Below are positions 45,812-54,014 of a stretch of 64,000 bases of DNA, piece after piece; position 1 is the stretch's first letter, and the number at the start of each line of letters is the position of its first letter. The position numbers and the translations under genes were made by a program. Where the stretch lies: contig JALSQX010000105.1 in NCBI GenBank assembly GCA_026985075.1, positions 124,001 to 188,000 of the forward strand, given 5' to 3'. A model generated the notes under the pieces. It was not told where the DNA came from and searched no databases. It saw only the letters and a program-made list of their open reading frames with translations. Source of the stretch: Blastocatellia bacterium. Its GTDB lineage: Bacteria; Acidobacteriota; Blastocatellia; HR10; J050.

Positions 45812-46696
45812 TCATCGCTCCGTCCCTTGCCGATATCCGGCGGCGGATCCCACGCGTCTGGTCCATGCCGACCGCCACCGCGCCAATAGCCCGGGTCGCT
45901 TTCTCTTCAATAATTGGAGGCATTTCTTCATGGCGCGGCGCATGGCCTCCTCGCCCGCCGCCATGATCTCATCGGCGCGATCCAGGTCATCCCATGCAAT
46001 ATGATTCAGCGGGGGGACGATCAACAGATCGGCGATGTTACGCGAATGGTTGGCCGAGACGTATCCCATGATCGACATGGCTTGCATGTGAATTTGGTAC
46101 AGATTGGTCGGTGGATGCTCCAGCGGCGAGAAGGGATAGACGTCCACGGCGATCGTGCACTCAGCTCCCATGGAGATGAGTTCCGATACGGGCAGGCTCT
46201 CTACGACTCCTCCATCGACGAGCATTCGGTTGGGCTTTTCAATGACGGGGGTGAAGTATCCCGGGATGGCGCAACTGGCGCGTATGGCTCGCGCCAGATC
46301 CCCCTGCCTGATGATTCGTTTCTTTCCCGTACAGATGTCGGTCGCCACCACGGCCAGAGGGATTCGCAACTCCTCGAAAGTGGTGACGGGGAAATGTTGG
46401 CGAATGAAGCTCTCCATCCGCGAACCGTCGCGGAGCCCCAGTCGGGACAGAGTGATTCTCCCCAGGTCGCTCCACCGCAGTTTCCGGGCCAGGCGAATCA
46501 TCTCGGTGAGCGACATGCCGCTGGCATAGGCGCCGCCGATGAGCGCACCCACGCTCGTTCCTGCAATGCAGTGGATGGGGATGTGATACTCCTCCAGCAC
46601 CTTGAGAACGCCGATGTGAGCGATTCCTTTGGCTCCACCACCGCCCAGGGCCAGGCCAATTTTGAGATCGTGGCGCCGTTGGGGATCTCTGTTCAT
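45812..46696 (-). CDS. Patatin-like phospholipase (RssA-type)
   Basis: A 294-residue patatin: oxyanion loop LALGGGGAKGIAHIGVL (residues 14-30), nucleophile serine in GTSVGALIGGAYA, and catalytic aspartate in DGGVVESLPVSEL. It hydrolyses acyl chains of phospholipids or lysophospholipids in the cytoplasm; no signal peptide. The C terminus is rich in basic residues, which may help membrane contact. A TATAAA box (46708-46703) lies only 6 bases before the ATG, suggesting a leaderless mRNA, though its -35 box is poor. The natural substrate is unknown. Confidence 0.9.
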   Translation of the reverse strand: MNRDPQRRHDLKIGLALGGGGAKGIAHIGVLKVLEEYHIPIHCIAGTSVGALIGGAYASGMSLTEMIRLARKLRWSDLGRITLSRLGLRDGSRMESFIRQHFPVTTFEELRIPLAVVATDICTGKKRIIRQGDLARAIRASCAIPGYFTPVIEKPNRMLVDGGVVESLPVSELISMGAECTIAVDVYPFSPLEHPPTNLYQIHMQAMSIMGYVSANHSRNIADLLIVPPLNHIAWDDLDRADEIMAAGEEAMRRAMKKCLQLLKRKRPGLLARWRSAWTRRVGSAAGYRQGTER

Positions 46697-46780
46697 GCTC
46701 TCTTTATACTATTTCGATGCACAAAAAGAAAGTCCGGCTGGCTTCCGGAACCCTCTCGCCTCGAGCGCTAAGTTCTGCCC

Positions 46781-46809
46781 TTGCAATACCTGGCCATTGG
46801 TCGTACTAT
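46781..46809 (+). promoter_or_regulatory. Promoter of the 99-residue orphan gene
   Basis: TTGCAA (46781-46786), a 17-base spacer, TACTAT (46804-46809). Unlike most genes here it is followed by a strong ribosome site, GGGGGAGG, before ATG 46825. Confidence 0.6.
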
Positions 46810-46824
46810 ATATCGGGGGAGGAA

Positions 46825-47124
46825 ATGGCAAACAACAAACTGAACTGGTTGAATGCGACTTCGGCAGTCAGGAAGGGCGACTACGTGGTATTCAGAGACA
46901 CCTACCTCGGCATTTGCCGGGATGATCATGTGGATCATGACATGCGGCTCTGCGAGGTGTACTCGGAAGTCCATACCACAGAGTATGTTCCGGCCGATTT
47001 CTTCGAAAAGCTCGAAGTCACATCTGAGAGGTTTCGGTCCATGCTGAGAGCTCTCCGCGAGCAATTGCGCAGCTGGTGGGGCGAATATCCGGACTGGTCC
47101 GAAGACTATTTCCAGATCCACTAG
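46825..47124 (+). CDS. Hypothetical protein, 99 residues
   Basis: No family is recognised. ATG 46825 has a strong ribosome site (GGGGGAGGAA) and an upstream promoter. The sequence is acidic and soluble, with no membrane segment: an SH3-like beta start (VRKGDYVVFRDTYLGICR), a His/Asp cluster DDHVDHDM that could bind a metal, and a C-terminal amphipathic helix rich in Arg and Trp (FRSMLRALREQLRSWWGEY). Both neighbours on the plus strand are separated by long spacers, so it stands alone. It is probably a real gene because of its start signals, but its function is unknown. Confidence 0.65.
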   Translation: MANNKLNWLNATSAVRKGDYVVFRDTYLGICRDDHVDHDMRLCEVYSEVHTTEYVPADFFEKLEVTSERFRSMLRALREQLRSWWGEYPDWSEDYFQIH

Positions 47125-47205
47125 GGGTGGCGTCTCATCCTCCTCTGAATACCGTCCGACCCGCCTGAGGCCGCTAACTGATTTATTCCGTTTTGGTTAT
47201 ATAGT

Positions 47206-47415
47206 AGTCCGAGGGATATTTCGTGCCGGGCATCTTCTCACCCGCTGAGGTGAGACGGCACATATGCTTCTCCATCCCTTCGGAGAAGCCTTGATTCGAA
47301 CTTGGACGGATGAGGCTGAGAGAAGGGGGCACTGTCCGAGAACTCGGACGGGGGGCTCTGGGCGAAGGTCATGACGGGGGAGCGATCGGGGTGGCCTCGT
47401 GGCCAGCGGTTTTTG
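47206..47415 (+). ncRNA. Candidate structured non-coding RNA, about 200 nt
   Basis: The stretch follows a possible -10 box TATAGT (47200-47205). It contains a long composite hairpin: GTGCCG/CGGCAC (47223-47228, 47256-47261) around TCTCACC/GGTGAGA (47236-47255). Next come an 8-bp hairpin, GCTTCTCC/GGAGAAGC (47266-47289), a 6-bp GAAC-tetraloop hairpin (47334-47349), and a 5-bp hairpin TGGCC/GGCCA (47392-47405) with five T at 47410-47414, which would end the transcript. It does not resemble 6S, RNase P, SRP or tRNA as I know them. The direction is taken from the promoter and T-run; a regulatory leader for the methyltransferase is the alternative. Confidence 0.4.
47392..47414 (+). terminator. Short intrinsic terminator-like hairpin
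   Basis: TGGCC, loop TCGT, GGCCA, then GCGG and five T. The stem is short (5 bp). It lies at the 3' end of the structured region before the methyltransferase promoter. Confidence 0.4.
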
Positions 47416-47472
47416 TTGAACGCGCAAGGGCCCGAGCCCTTGATGAGCTTCCTCGTGGGTTCGGGGTGATTC

Positions 47473-47481
47473 TGATATAAA
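47473..47481 (+). promoter_or_regulatory. Extended -10 promoter of the methyltransferase gene
   Basis: TGATATAAA is an extended -10 element (TG-n-TATAAA) with no -35 match. The predicted start is about 9 bases before ATG 47497, inside the G-rich ribosome site GGGAGTGGGGG. A separate hairpin, CAAGGGC/GCCCTTG (47425-47442), lies just upstream. Confidence 0.5.
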
Positions 47482-47496
47482 AAAGGGAGTGGGGGA

Positions 47497-48318
47497 ATGA
47501 TGACCAAGAACATCCATTATCACTTCTCCAGAATCGCGCGTCGATATCGAAGTTTGAGACGAACAGATAGCGAACCGATCATCTACATCCGAAAGCGGTT
47601 GCGGAAATTCACCCACATTCAGGCGGCTGACGTCGGTTGCGGAGACGGCCGCTACGACGTGAAGCTCTTTGAATATCTCGGCTCACGGCTCTTCCTCTAC
47701 TGCATCGACTGTAATCAAGAGATGCTCGACGAGTTGGTCAGTTATCTCAATCATCACCGGATCAGCCAATTCCAGGTCCAGCGAGCGTTCGCCGATGACC
47801 TTCCTCTAGAGAACCGGTCGCTGGATTGCCTGTTCACTTTCAACGCCATTCATCACTTCCCTCTCCGGGAATTTCTCAGCGAGGCCGCTCGGGTCCTCAA
47901 AGAGAACGGATATCTGTTCATCTATACGCGGTTGCGAAGCCAGAATGAGAGGAATATCTGGGGTCAGTATTTTCCCCTGTTCACCGAAAAGGAGACGCGG
48001 CTATATGAGTTAGAGCAGTTGGAAGACGCCGTGGAAGCCACGCCCGGGTTGGGCCTGCAGTCGGTCGAGTTTTTCAGCTACGCGCGGGTGTCCAGCTTGG
48101 ACTGGTTGGTCGAACAGGCGCAGCACTGTCATTATTCGACATTCTACTTCTATTCGAAGGAAGAGTTCGAGCGGTCGTTGAGCCAATTCACACAGAATCT
48201 CCGACGCCACTTCTCTGATCCCAATAATATCACCTGGGTTGACGAAAACGTCCTTCTCGTGATCAGGAAGCGGGCGTCTGACTCACGGAGTTCTCTCTCA
48301 TCGACGGTATCTGATTGA
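47497..48318 (+). CDS. Class I SAM-dependent methyltransferase
   Basis: A protein of 273 residues. The SAM-binding motif I is AADVGCGDGRYDV (about residues 42-54), motif II region CIDCNQEMLDEL, and motif IV LDCLFTFNAIHHFPLREFL, as in UbiE/Menaquinone-type (Methyltransf_11) enzymes. The N-terminal start HYHFSRIARRYRSLR is also typical. The acceptor is unknown. A C-terminal region of about 90 residues (SSLDWLVEQAQHCHYSTFYFYS) is unlike the short standard fold and may bind the substrate. Its last 56 bases overlap the end of the opposite-strand nucleotidyltransferase gene. Confidence 0.85.
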   Translation: MMTKNIHYHFSRIARRYRSLRRTDSEPIIYIRKRLRKFTHIQAADVGCGDGRYDVKLFEYLGSRLFLYCIDCNQEMLDELVSYLNHHRISQFQVQRAFADDLPLENRSLDCLFTFNAIHHFPLREFLSEAARVLKENGYLFIYTRLRSQNERNIWGQYFPLFTEKETRLYELEQLEDAVEATPGLGLQSVEFFSYARVSSLDWLVEQAQHCHYSTFYFYSKEEFERSLSQFTQNLRRHFSDPNNITWVDENVLLVIRKRASDSRSSLSSTVSD

Positions 48319-49738
48319 GACCATGATGCAGAATGGGTCCGGGCAAGAGGGCTTCCTCTGACGTCGGTGGCGCCAGGGTAATATGGTGTTTCTGCTCATG
48401 CCAGTAGATGGAGAGAAAACTCCCTATCACCCAGAGATGACTGAACAGACCGAGGGCCACCATCGTCCAGTAGGGGACGCCCGCTAGGGCTCCGGCGAAT
48501 ATGGCCAGCAATCGGACATCGCGCCGGGTCAACATCTGCAACAACGTCCTGGGGAGCTTCGCGCCATATCTGAGCAGGTACTCTTTCCGCGCGTAGCTCG
48601 TGATGAGAAATCCCAGAGCCCCCACTATCCCCCCCAACCAGCAGAATGCCGAGGGGTGGTTCAACCAGTATCCATAGGTGATGCCAGCGACGAGAGCGGC
48701 GTCGACATACCGATCCAGAATCGTATCCAACCAACCGCCGAAGGGCGTCGCCTGGAACTTCAATCGGGCCAGTTCGCCATCGCATCCGTCGATGAGCGAG
48801 GAGAATTGAACCAGAAGGCCGGCGAGAACCGTCCACCCGGTCGTCCCCCGAGCGAACAGAGTGGCGGCCAGTAAGCCTAGCGAGAGGCTCACCAGCGTGA
48901 TCATATTCGGCGTGAGCGGAGTGGAGGCGAGCACAGCGGTGAGGCGCGTAGAGAGCGATCGATTCAGGAACCGGGAGATCATCCCATCCTCGCCCGTTTT
49001 AGGCAACTCGTCTAATAGCCGCCGCTTGGCGTGTTCTAAACTCTCCGGGGTGTCGATATCCATCCAGAAGCGATCGCCGATTTCGTGTATTCTCATCCGT
49101 CCAGCCTCGGCCAGCCGACGAATGCCGTCCGAGAGGGCATACTCTCCGTCGCGAAAGGATCGTTCCAGCGCTTCGAAGATGACCGGCGTACAATAGAAGA
49201 TGCCGGTGTCAATGGCGTTGAACGAGGTGAGTGTTTTACCGATCGCCACCAACCGTCCTCGGACATGGCGAACCTTAGTGGCGTCCTCCAGATCGAATAT
49301 CTGGTCAATGCGGTGATCTACGGCGAGCACGGGATCGTGCCCGTCTTGACATTCATCGGCCAGGTCCCTGAGGATGGCGGGGTCGAACAGGTGATCGCAC
49401 ATGAGGAGGTAGAATCCGCCGTCGACGTGATGGCGACAGGCGAAGACCGACGTGCCATTGCCTTTCTCCCAATCGGGGTTCTCCACCGTCTCAATCGTCA
49501 CGCCATGTTTCATCGCCAGCTGAGAGAGATGAGAGAGGAGAACCTCCTTCTTGAAGCCAACCACAACGACGAAGTGTTGGAATCCGGCTTCCTTGGCCGC
49601 CAAAATGACCCGCTCGATGAGAGTCAGTCCATAGAGTGTGACCATCGGTTTGATGAGATCCTGACGCCCATTCCTCAGCCGCGTTCCATCACCGGCAGCC
49701 AAGATCACGACCTTGACCGAGTGTTTGCCTCTGTTCAT
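48263..49738 (-). CDS. Bifunctional nucleotidyltransferase/CDP-alcohol phosphatidyltransferase, probable IPCT/DIPPS
   Basis: A protein of 491 residues. The N-terminal half is a nucleotidyltransferase with ILAAGDGTRL and the following lysine (about residues 12-25). The C-terminal half is a membrane CDP-alcohol phosphotransferase with the full DGx2AR signature (DGCDGELAR, then GGWLDTILD), spaced exactly as the consensus, and about six helices. This fusion is the layout of inositol-1-phosphate cytidylyltransferase/di-myo-inositol-phosphate-phosphate synthase, which makes the phosphorylated precursor of the thermophile solute di-myo-inositol phosphate. AGGAGGT precedes ATG 49738. It follows an overlapping inositol-phosphatase-family gene, the expected last enzyme of that pathway. 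The myo-inositol phosphate synthase is not in the window. Other CDP-alcohol products remain possible. Confidence 0.75.
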   Translation of the reverse strand: MNRGKHSVKVVILAAGDGTRLRNGRQDLIKPMVTLYGLTLIERVILAAKEAGFQHFVVVVGFKKEVLLSHLSQLAMKHGVTIETVENPDWEKGNGTSVFACRHHVDGGFYLLMCDHLFDPAILRDLADECQDGHDPVLAVDHRIDQIFDLEDATKVRHVRGRLVAIGKTLTSFNAIDTGIFYCTPVIFEALERSFRDGEYALSDGIRRLAEAGRMRIHEIGDRFWMDIDTPESLEHAKRRLLDELPKTGEDGMISRFLNRSLSTRLTAVLASTPLTPNMITLVSLSLGLLAATLFARGTTGWTVLAGLLVQFSSLIDGCDGELARLKFQATPFGGWLDTILDRYVDAALVAGITYGYWLNHPSAFCWLGGIVGALGFLITSYARKEYLLRYGAKLPRTLLQMLTRRDVRLLAIFAGALAGVPYWTMVALGLFSHLWVIGSFLSIYWHEQKHHITLAPPTSEEALLPGPILHHGLNQIPSMRENSVSQTPAS

Positions 49739-50576
49739 CGTCGACCTCCTGATGAACGTGATCGGTGAGCGAAAGAATCTCAATGAGCGTGTCGTGAAGT
49801 TTCCGATTGGCCGAGGCCACCAGGGTGTATCCCGTCTGCAGATCGGGGATCTCGGGCAATGCGCGTCCCTTCTCATCGGTGACGACGCCCCCGGCTTCCA
49901 GGATCAACCGAGCGGGAGCGAGAAAGTTTTCGGCGGTGAGCCTCCCCCTGAGATCGAGGTGCGCTTCCATGACGCCGGTGGCGACCATGCGCAGTGCCGC
50001 CGTGGCACACCCAAAACAGCGGACGCCGGCCGCTCTCTGGAACACCAGGGAGAGCGACGGTGGCACGAGGGAGTGGTTCAGTTCGCAACTGATCAGCGCG
50101 CGCTCGATGGCCGTCACCCAGCTGGTGCGGAGCGTGGTCCCCCGATAAGTGGCTCCCTGTCCCTTTCTGGCCAAGATGGCTTCCCCGCGCCAGATATCAC
50201 CAATCAGAGCGTATTCCACGCTGTCGATGGACAGGGGACGATCGGCGGGCACCACGGCCACCGCCATGCCCGCCAGGGGAATATCGCGCGCAACGTTCTC
50301 CGACCCATCGATGGGATCGAGGATGACCCGATAGCGCGGTCGCCCGCGACCGATGAGGCGTTCGCCACTCTCTTCGGAGAGGAGAATCACGGGAATGTCA
50401 ACCGTTTTTTCCCAGTAGGAGATGATCGCTTTCTCCACAGCGAGATCGAAGCGTCGCGACAGATGCCCTTTGGGATTGCACGATACCACGGCCTTGAACT
50501 CCGGACCTCCCCGGCGGAGCGTCTCCATGACGAGCTGGAATAGCCTGGTCAAATGATCAGCCAACGCGTCATTCAT
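49689..50576 (-). CDS. Inositol monophosphatase-family phosphatase
   Basis: A 295-residue protein of the FIG/IMPase fold. The metal-binding motif is LDPIDGSENVARDIPLAG (about residues 84-101), and an upstream glutamate pair lies in LLSEESGERLIG. The WDxAA region typical of SuhB is replaced by AENFLAPARLILEAGGVV. The unusual DGSEN (usually DGTxN) and the C-terminal extension set it apart from the second IMPase at 56984. Because its 3' end overlaps the IPCT/DIPPS-like gene by 50 bases, it is a good candidate for the phosphatase that converts di-myo-inositol-phosphate-phosphate to the final solute. That assignment is an inference. Confidence 0.82.
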   Translation of the reverse strand: MNDALADHLTRLFQLVMETLRRGGPEFKAVVSCNPKGHLSRRFDLAVEKAIISYWEKTVDIPVILLSEESGERLIGRGRPRYRVILDPIDGSENVARDIPLAGMAVAVVPADRPLSIDSVEYALIGDIWRGEAILARKGQGATYRGTTLRTSWVTAIERALISCELNHSLVPPSLSLVFQRAAGVRCFGCATAALRMVATGVMEAHLDLRGRLTAENFLAPARLILEAGGVVTDEKGRALPEIPDLQTGYTLVASANRKLHDTLIEILSLTDHVHQEVDDEQRQTLGQGRDLGCR

Positions 50577-51066
50577 CGTTCTTTCAGACTTTCAGATCGT
50601 TGCCCCTCGTGTTTCTGACGCATGATCTGAACATGTCATCACCGGGATGGTGATCCTCTGACCGGCATGCGCTGGAGAATGGGTACGATGTTGAAACCAT
50701 GGGCGCAATATCAAGATCGCCCGGCCATCCGAGGATGCCTTGCCATGTGAACACAAACCACTCATTCCCATGGCCTACCTCCCACGGCGCCAGTAATACT
50801 TCACCAGAGCGTGGGTTCGATCTCCGACGCTCTTCAACGGATTCGACTGGAGGCTTAGGAATAACTTTTATCATTAAATTGACAGCTTGGCAAGATGGGG
50901 GGAGGGAAAGAGGCGATGATTCGAGCGCGCCAGACTCCGGCAATGGAGGCGTGGCGTCGCTACTCCCTTGACTTCTGTGCGCGAGTAGGTTAAGAGATAG
51001 GGGCAGGCGTCACCCACAGCCTCGATGGAGAGGGAGGGACGTCCACGTTGGGGGATGGGCATGGGG
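50577..51066. other. Intergenic region upstream of radC
   Basis: I see no supported gene; a minus-strand frame of 119 codons (50584-50943) has no ribosome site or family features. The only structure noted is the radC promoter at 50968-50996 and an A/T-rich patch (TTTTATCATTAAATTGACA near 50867) that might hold a distant promoter for the phosphatase gene. Confidence 0.5.
50968..50996 (+). promoter_or_regulatory. Promoter of radC
   Basis: TTGACT (50968-50973), a 17-base spacer, TAAGAG (50991-50996). It is about 70 bases upstream of ATG 51067. Confidence 0.5.
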
Positions 51067-51771
51067 ATGACGAAACCGCCTGACAAGCCGCATTATCTCG
51101 GCCATCGAGAGCGGTTGCGCCAACGCTTCCAGAGAGCCGGCGCCGAAGCCCTTCACGATTATGAGTTGCTCGAACTCCTGCTCAGCTACGCGCTGCCGCG
51201 CAAGGACGTCAAGCCGTTGGCCAAAGGCCTGATGGCTCGCTTCGGAAGTCTCTCTGGTGTTCTCGATGCCAGCCAAAAGGAGATCGAGGGCATCTCTGGC
51301 CTCGGCCCCGTCTCGGCGACGCTCATTCGACTGGTCAGGGAGCTTTGTGCCGAGTACATGGCCGAACGGATGAAGCAAGGTGATGTACTCTCATCACCTC
51401 GAGCGGTGATCGATTTCGCTCGCGCCAAGTTGTCGGGTCTGTCCCACGAGGCGTTCATGATCATTTATGTGAACGTCAAGAACGAGGTCATCGACCACGA
51501 GATCGTGCACGAGGGGACTGTCGATCACGCCGTCGTCTATCCCCGGCGCATCATCGAGGCGGCTCTGGCTCATCACGCCGCCGGCCTCATCCTGGTTCAC
51601 AACCATCCCAGCGGTCATCCCGAGCCCTCTGAAGATGACCGGCGATTAACTCGGACGCTAGTTGAGGCGGCGCGCACCATGGACATTCGCGTGGTCGATC
51701 ATATCATCGTGGGCAGGGATCGTCATTTCAGTTTCGTGGAGCATCACCTGTTGCCGGTGGCGGGCGCGTGA
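51067..51771 (+). CDS. radC: RadC/JAMM domain protein
   Basis: A protein of 234 residues (or 248 from ATG 51025). The N-terminal part contains a helix-hairpin-helix-like region (GISGLGPVSATLIRLV), and the C-terminal JAMM metalloprotease-like fold has the zinc site HNHPSGHPEPSEDD, with an upstream glutamate in VHEGTVDHAVVYPRRI. Despite the name, a role in recombinational repair is not established for the family. The true start is uncertain, since ATG codons at 51025, 51055, 51061 and 51067 are in frame; the GGHRERLRQRF start of homologues favours 51067. It is not in an operon. Confidence 0.9.
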   Translation: MTKPPDKPHYLGHRERLRQRFQRAGAEALHDYELLELLLSYALPRKDVKPLAKGLMARFGSLSGVLDASQKEIEGISGLGPVSATLIRLVRELCAEYMAERMKQGDVLSSPRAVIDFARAKLSGLSHEAFMIIYVNVKNEVIDHEIVHEGTVDHAVVYPRRIIEAALAHHAAGLILVHNHPSGHPEPSEDDRRLTRTLVEAARTMDIRVVDHIIVGRDRHFSFVEHHLLPVAGA

Positions 51772-52012
51772 GCCGCCTGGGTGAGATCGCCTGGTTCGAG
51801 ATCAGCCGGAGCATCACCCTTCTTGGTGGAGGAGTGTCGGCGAGAATGCCGGTCGCGGAGTCCTCAATATGGCTCGGCTTCTGGATCACTTCGGATGGGG
51901 ATTTTGCTCTATCGAAACTCCAGATCCCATCTCCCGTCATCGGGTCCTTTGGTGTTCCTCTCGCTTTGAAGGCGCTCGGTGGCGGGAGGATGGAGTAAGA
52001 GTGGTCACTTCC

Positions 52013-52041
52013 TTGATTCTCTCCGGAGGGACTGGTAAGCT
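52013..52041 (+). promoter_or_regulatory. Promoter of the sigma-54 activator gene
   Basis: TTGATT (52013-52018), a 17-base spacer, TAAGCT (52036-52041). TTGAGG (52062 region) serves as ribosome site for the ATG at 52075. Confidence 0.45.
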
Positions 52042-52074
52042 ACATAGGGAGTAGCCTGAGTTTGAGGAATGGGC

Positions 52075-53868
52075 ATGAGGAAGGGAAAAAAGACGGCTCT
52101 GGAGCTCATCCAGAAGGGTCTCCAGCAGATCGAAACGAGTCTCGAAGCACTTCAGCAAAGAATGGCCGGAATGCCGACGGCGGCATCTGAGGATGAGGTG
52201 AGCGAGTGGACGCTCGCCGCCGAGCAGAACATCTCTCTCATTCGCCACCGTGGGCTGGAGGAGATTCGGCGGGCCGTTGAAGCGTTGGTTCCGGCCCTCC
52301 AGGATGCCCGGGTGGGTCGCTTGGCCAAGCGGCTGGCCGAACTCTATTTTCGCGCTGCCACCGCCGAGGAATTCTTGAATTCCCTGGTTGATGATCTCAT
52401 CGAGGAGACGGCGTCCGAACGAGCGGCCATCGTCCTTTTGGGCGAGCAGCCTGGGGAAGTGGAGGTGGTGACCATCCGCAATTTCAAGACGCGCGCGCTC
52501 GATGCCGCCGAGCATACGTTGAGCCGGACGTTGTTGAAAAAAGTGTTCGCGTCGGGCCAGGCGCTCCTTCTGGCCGATGCCTCGGCCGATCCCCAACTGT
52601 GGAAGGAGAAGAGCATTCACATGCGTTTGGGGTGTGCGCTGGTGGCTCCGATCAAAGTCGATGAGACCATGCTCGGGGCCATCTATCTGGAGAACAACTC
52701 GGCGACGGCCGTCTATACGGAAGCCGATCGGCATTTTCTGGAGGAGATCGGCAAGATCATCGCCGTCTATTTGGAGGCGACGCATCGACTCGATCGGGCC
52801 ATTCGGGCTCGCGATGAGGCGCTCCAGGAGGCCGACAGTGCGCGTCGCTTCCCCGAGATCATCGGTCGGAGCCCGAAGCTGAGACGGGTGCTCCAGATCG
52901 TCGAGCAGGTGGCCGATTCGTCGGCGACGGTGCTGATCGAAGGCGAGTCGGGAACGGGCAAGGAGCTCATCGCCCGCGCCTTGCATCGCCGCAGCGCGCG
53001 GGCCTCCAAGCCGCTCGTCGTCCTCAATTGCGCCGCCGTGCCCGAGACACTCGTGGAGTCCGAGCTGTTCGGTCACGAGAAGGGGGCCTTTACCGGCGCG
53101 CACGAACGCAAGATCGGGCGATTCGAGCTGGCCCATGGCGGAACGATTTTCCTCGACGAAGTCGGCGAGCTGGCGTTGCCCGTCCAGGCCAAACTCCTCC
53201 GCGTGTTGCAGACGCAAGAGTTCGAGCGATTGGGTGGGACGAAAACGATCAAAGTGGACGTCCGCGTCATTGCGGCCACCAGTCGAAACTTGAAACAGAT
53301 GGTGGAAGAGGGAACGTTCCTGGAGGCGCTCTACTATCGGCTCAATGTCATTCCCATTCAATTGCCCCCGTTGCGCGAGCGGAAAGAGGATATCGTGCTG
53401 TTGGCGCACTTCTTCTTGAACAAATTCCTCGGCGATTCAGCAGCCGGCGTGCGCTTCGATCGGGAAGCGTTGCTGGCCCTGGAGCGATATGACTTCCCCG
53501 GCAACATTCGCGAGTTGGAGAATTTGATCCAGCGAGTGGCGCTCCTTCGATCCGGCGATGTGATCACCGTTGATGATCTCCCCGACTATATTGTCGGAGA
53601 GCCGCGACGGATCATCGACCTGGAGAAGAATCCCTTCCGCCATTATCTGCAGTCGGTGCCTGAAAGTCATCAGGACTTACAACGTCGCCGCGCGGCCATT
53701 CTGCGCATCGCCCAGGATCACATTGACGAGCTGGAAAATCAAATGATCGAAAAATACCTCCAGATGACTGGTGGCAACATTGCCGAAGCCGCCCGTCTTT
53801 CCGGTCTGCATCGCTCGATGTTCTATCGCAAGCGGCGCGCGCCGCGAAATCCGGAGACGTCATCGTGA
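52075..53868 (+). CDS. GAF domain sigma-54-dependent transcriptional activator
   Basis: A protein of 597 residues: an N-terminal coiled region (about 1-95), a GAF domain (about 100-240), an AAA+ sigma-54 interaction domain (about 265-490) with Walker A GESGTGKELIARAL, the GAFTGA loop that contacts sigma-54, Walker B GGTIFLDEVGEL and R-finger sequence RNLKQMVEEG, and a Fis-type HTH at the end (NIAEAARLSGLHRSMFYRKRR). It activates RpoN-dependent promoters, probably when a ligand binds the GAF domain. The target genes are not recognisable here; I see no clear -24/-12 elements next to it. ATG 52069 and 52075 are both possible. Confidence 0.92.
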   Translation: MRKGKKTALELIQKGLQQIETSLEALQQRMAGMPTAASEDEVSEWTLAAEQNISLIRHRGLEEIRRAVEALVPALQDARVGRLAKRLAELYFRAATAEEFLNSLVDDLIEETASERAAIVLLGEQPGEVEVVTIRNFKTRALDAAEHTLSRTLLKKVFASGQALLLADASADPQLWKEKSIHMRLGCALVAPIKVDETMLGAIYLENNSATAVYTEADRHFLEEIGKIIAVYLEATHRLDRAIRARDEALQEADSARRFPEIIGRSPKLRRVLQIVEQVADSSATVLIEGESGTGKELIARALHRRSARASKPLVVLNCAAVPETLVESELFGHEKGAFTGAHERKIGRFELAHGGTIFLDEVGELALPVQAKLLRVLQTQEFERLGGTKTIKVDVRVIAATSRNLKQMVEEGTFLEALYYRLNVIPIQLPPLRERKEDIVLLAHFFLNKFLGDSAAGVRFDREALLALERYDFPGNIRELENLIQRVALLRSGDVITVDDLPDYIVGEPRRIIDLEKNPFRHYLQSVPESHQDLQRRRAAILRIAQDHIDELENQMIEKYLQMTGGNIAEAARLSGLHRSMFYRKRRAPRNPETSS

Positions 53869-53939
53869 GGTCCAGGCCATTGCCGCGGCGGCGCCTTCGT
53901 CCTCGGTGTGGCCGGGAGCCGGGCTGACGAATTCGTCAC

Positions 53940-53967
53940 TTGCCAAATGAAACGGAGGCAATATAAT
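53940..53967 (+). promoter_or_regulatory. Promoter of the TPR protein gene
   Basis: TTGCCA (53940-53945), a 16-base spacer and a perfect TATAAT (53962-53967), 47 bases before ATG 54015. It is the best -10 match in the window. Confidence 0.65.
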
Positions 53968-54014
53968 CTGAGGCTTTTGAATTTACAGTTCATTCCATCG
54001 ATTGGGAGATGATC

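Noticed and set aside
47286-47303. GTTCGAATC on the minus strand, resembling a tRNA T-loop
   Set aside because: The flanking bases do not pair to form the T stem (CCAAG against CAAGG), and no cloverleaf can be drawn.
50584-50943. Minus-strand frame of 119 codons before radC
   Set aside because: No ribosome site, no family resemblance and irregular composition; treated as non-coding.
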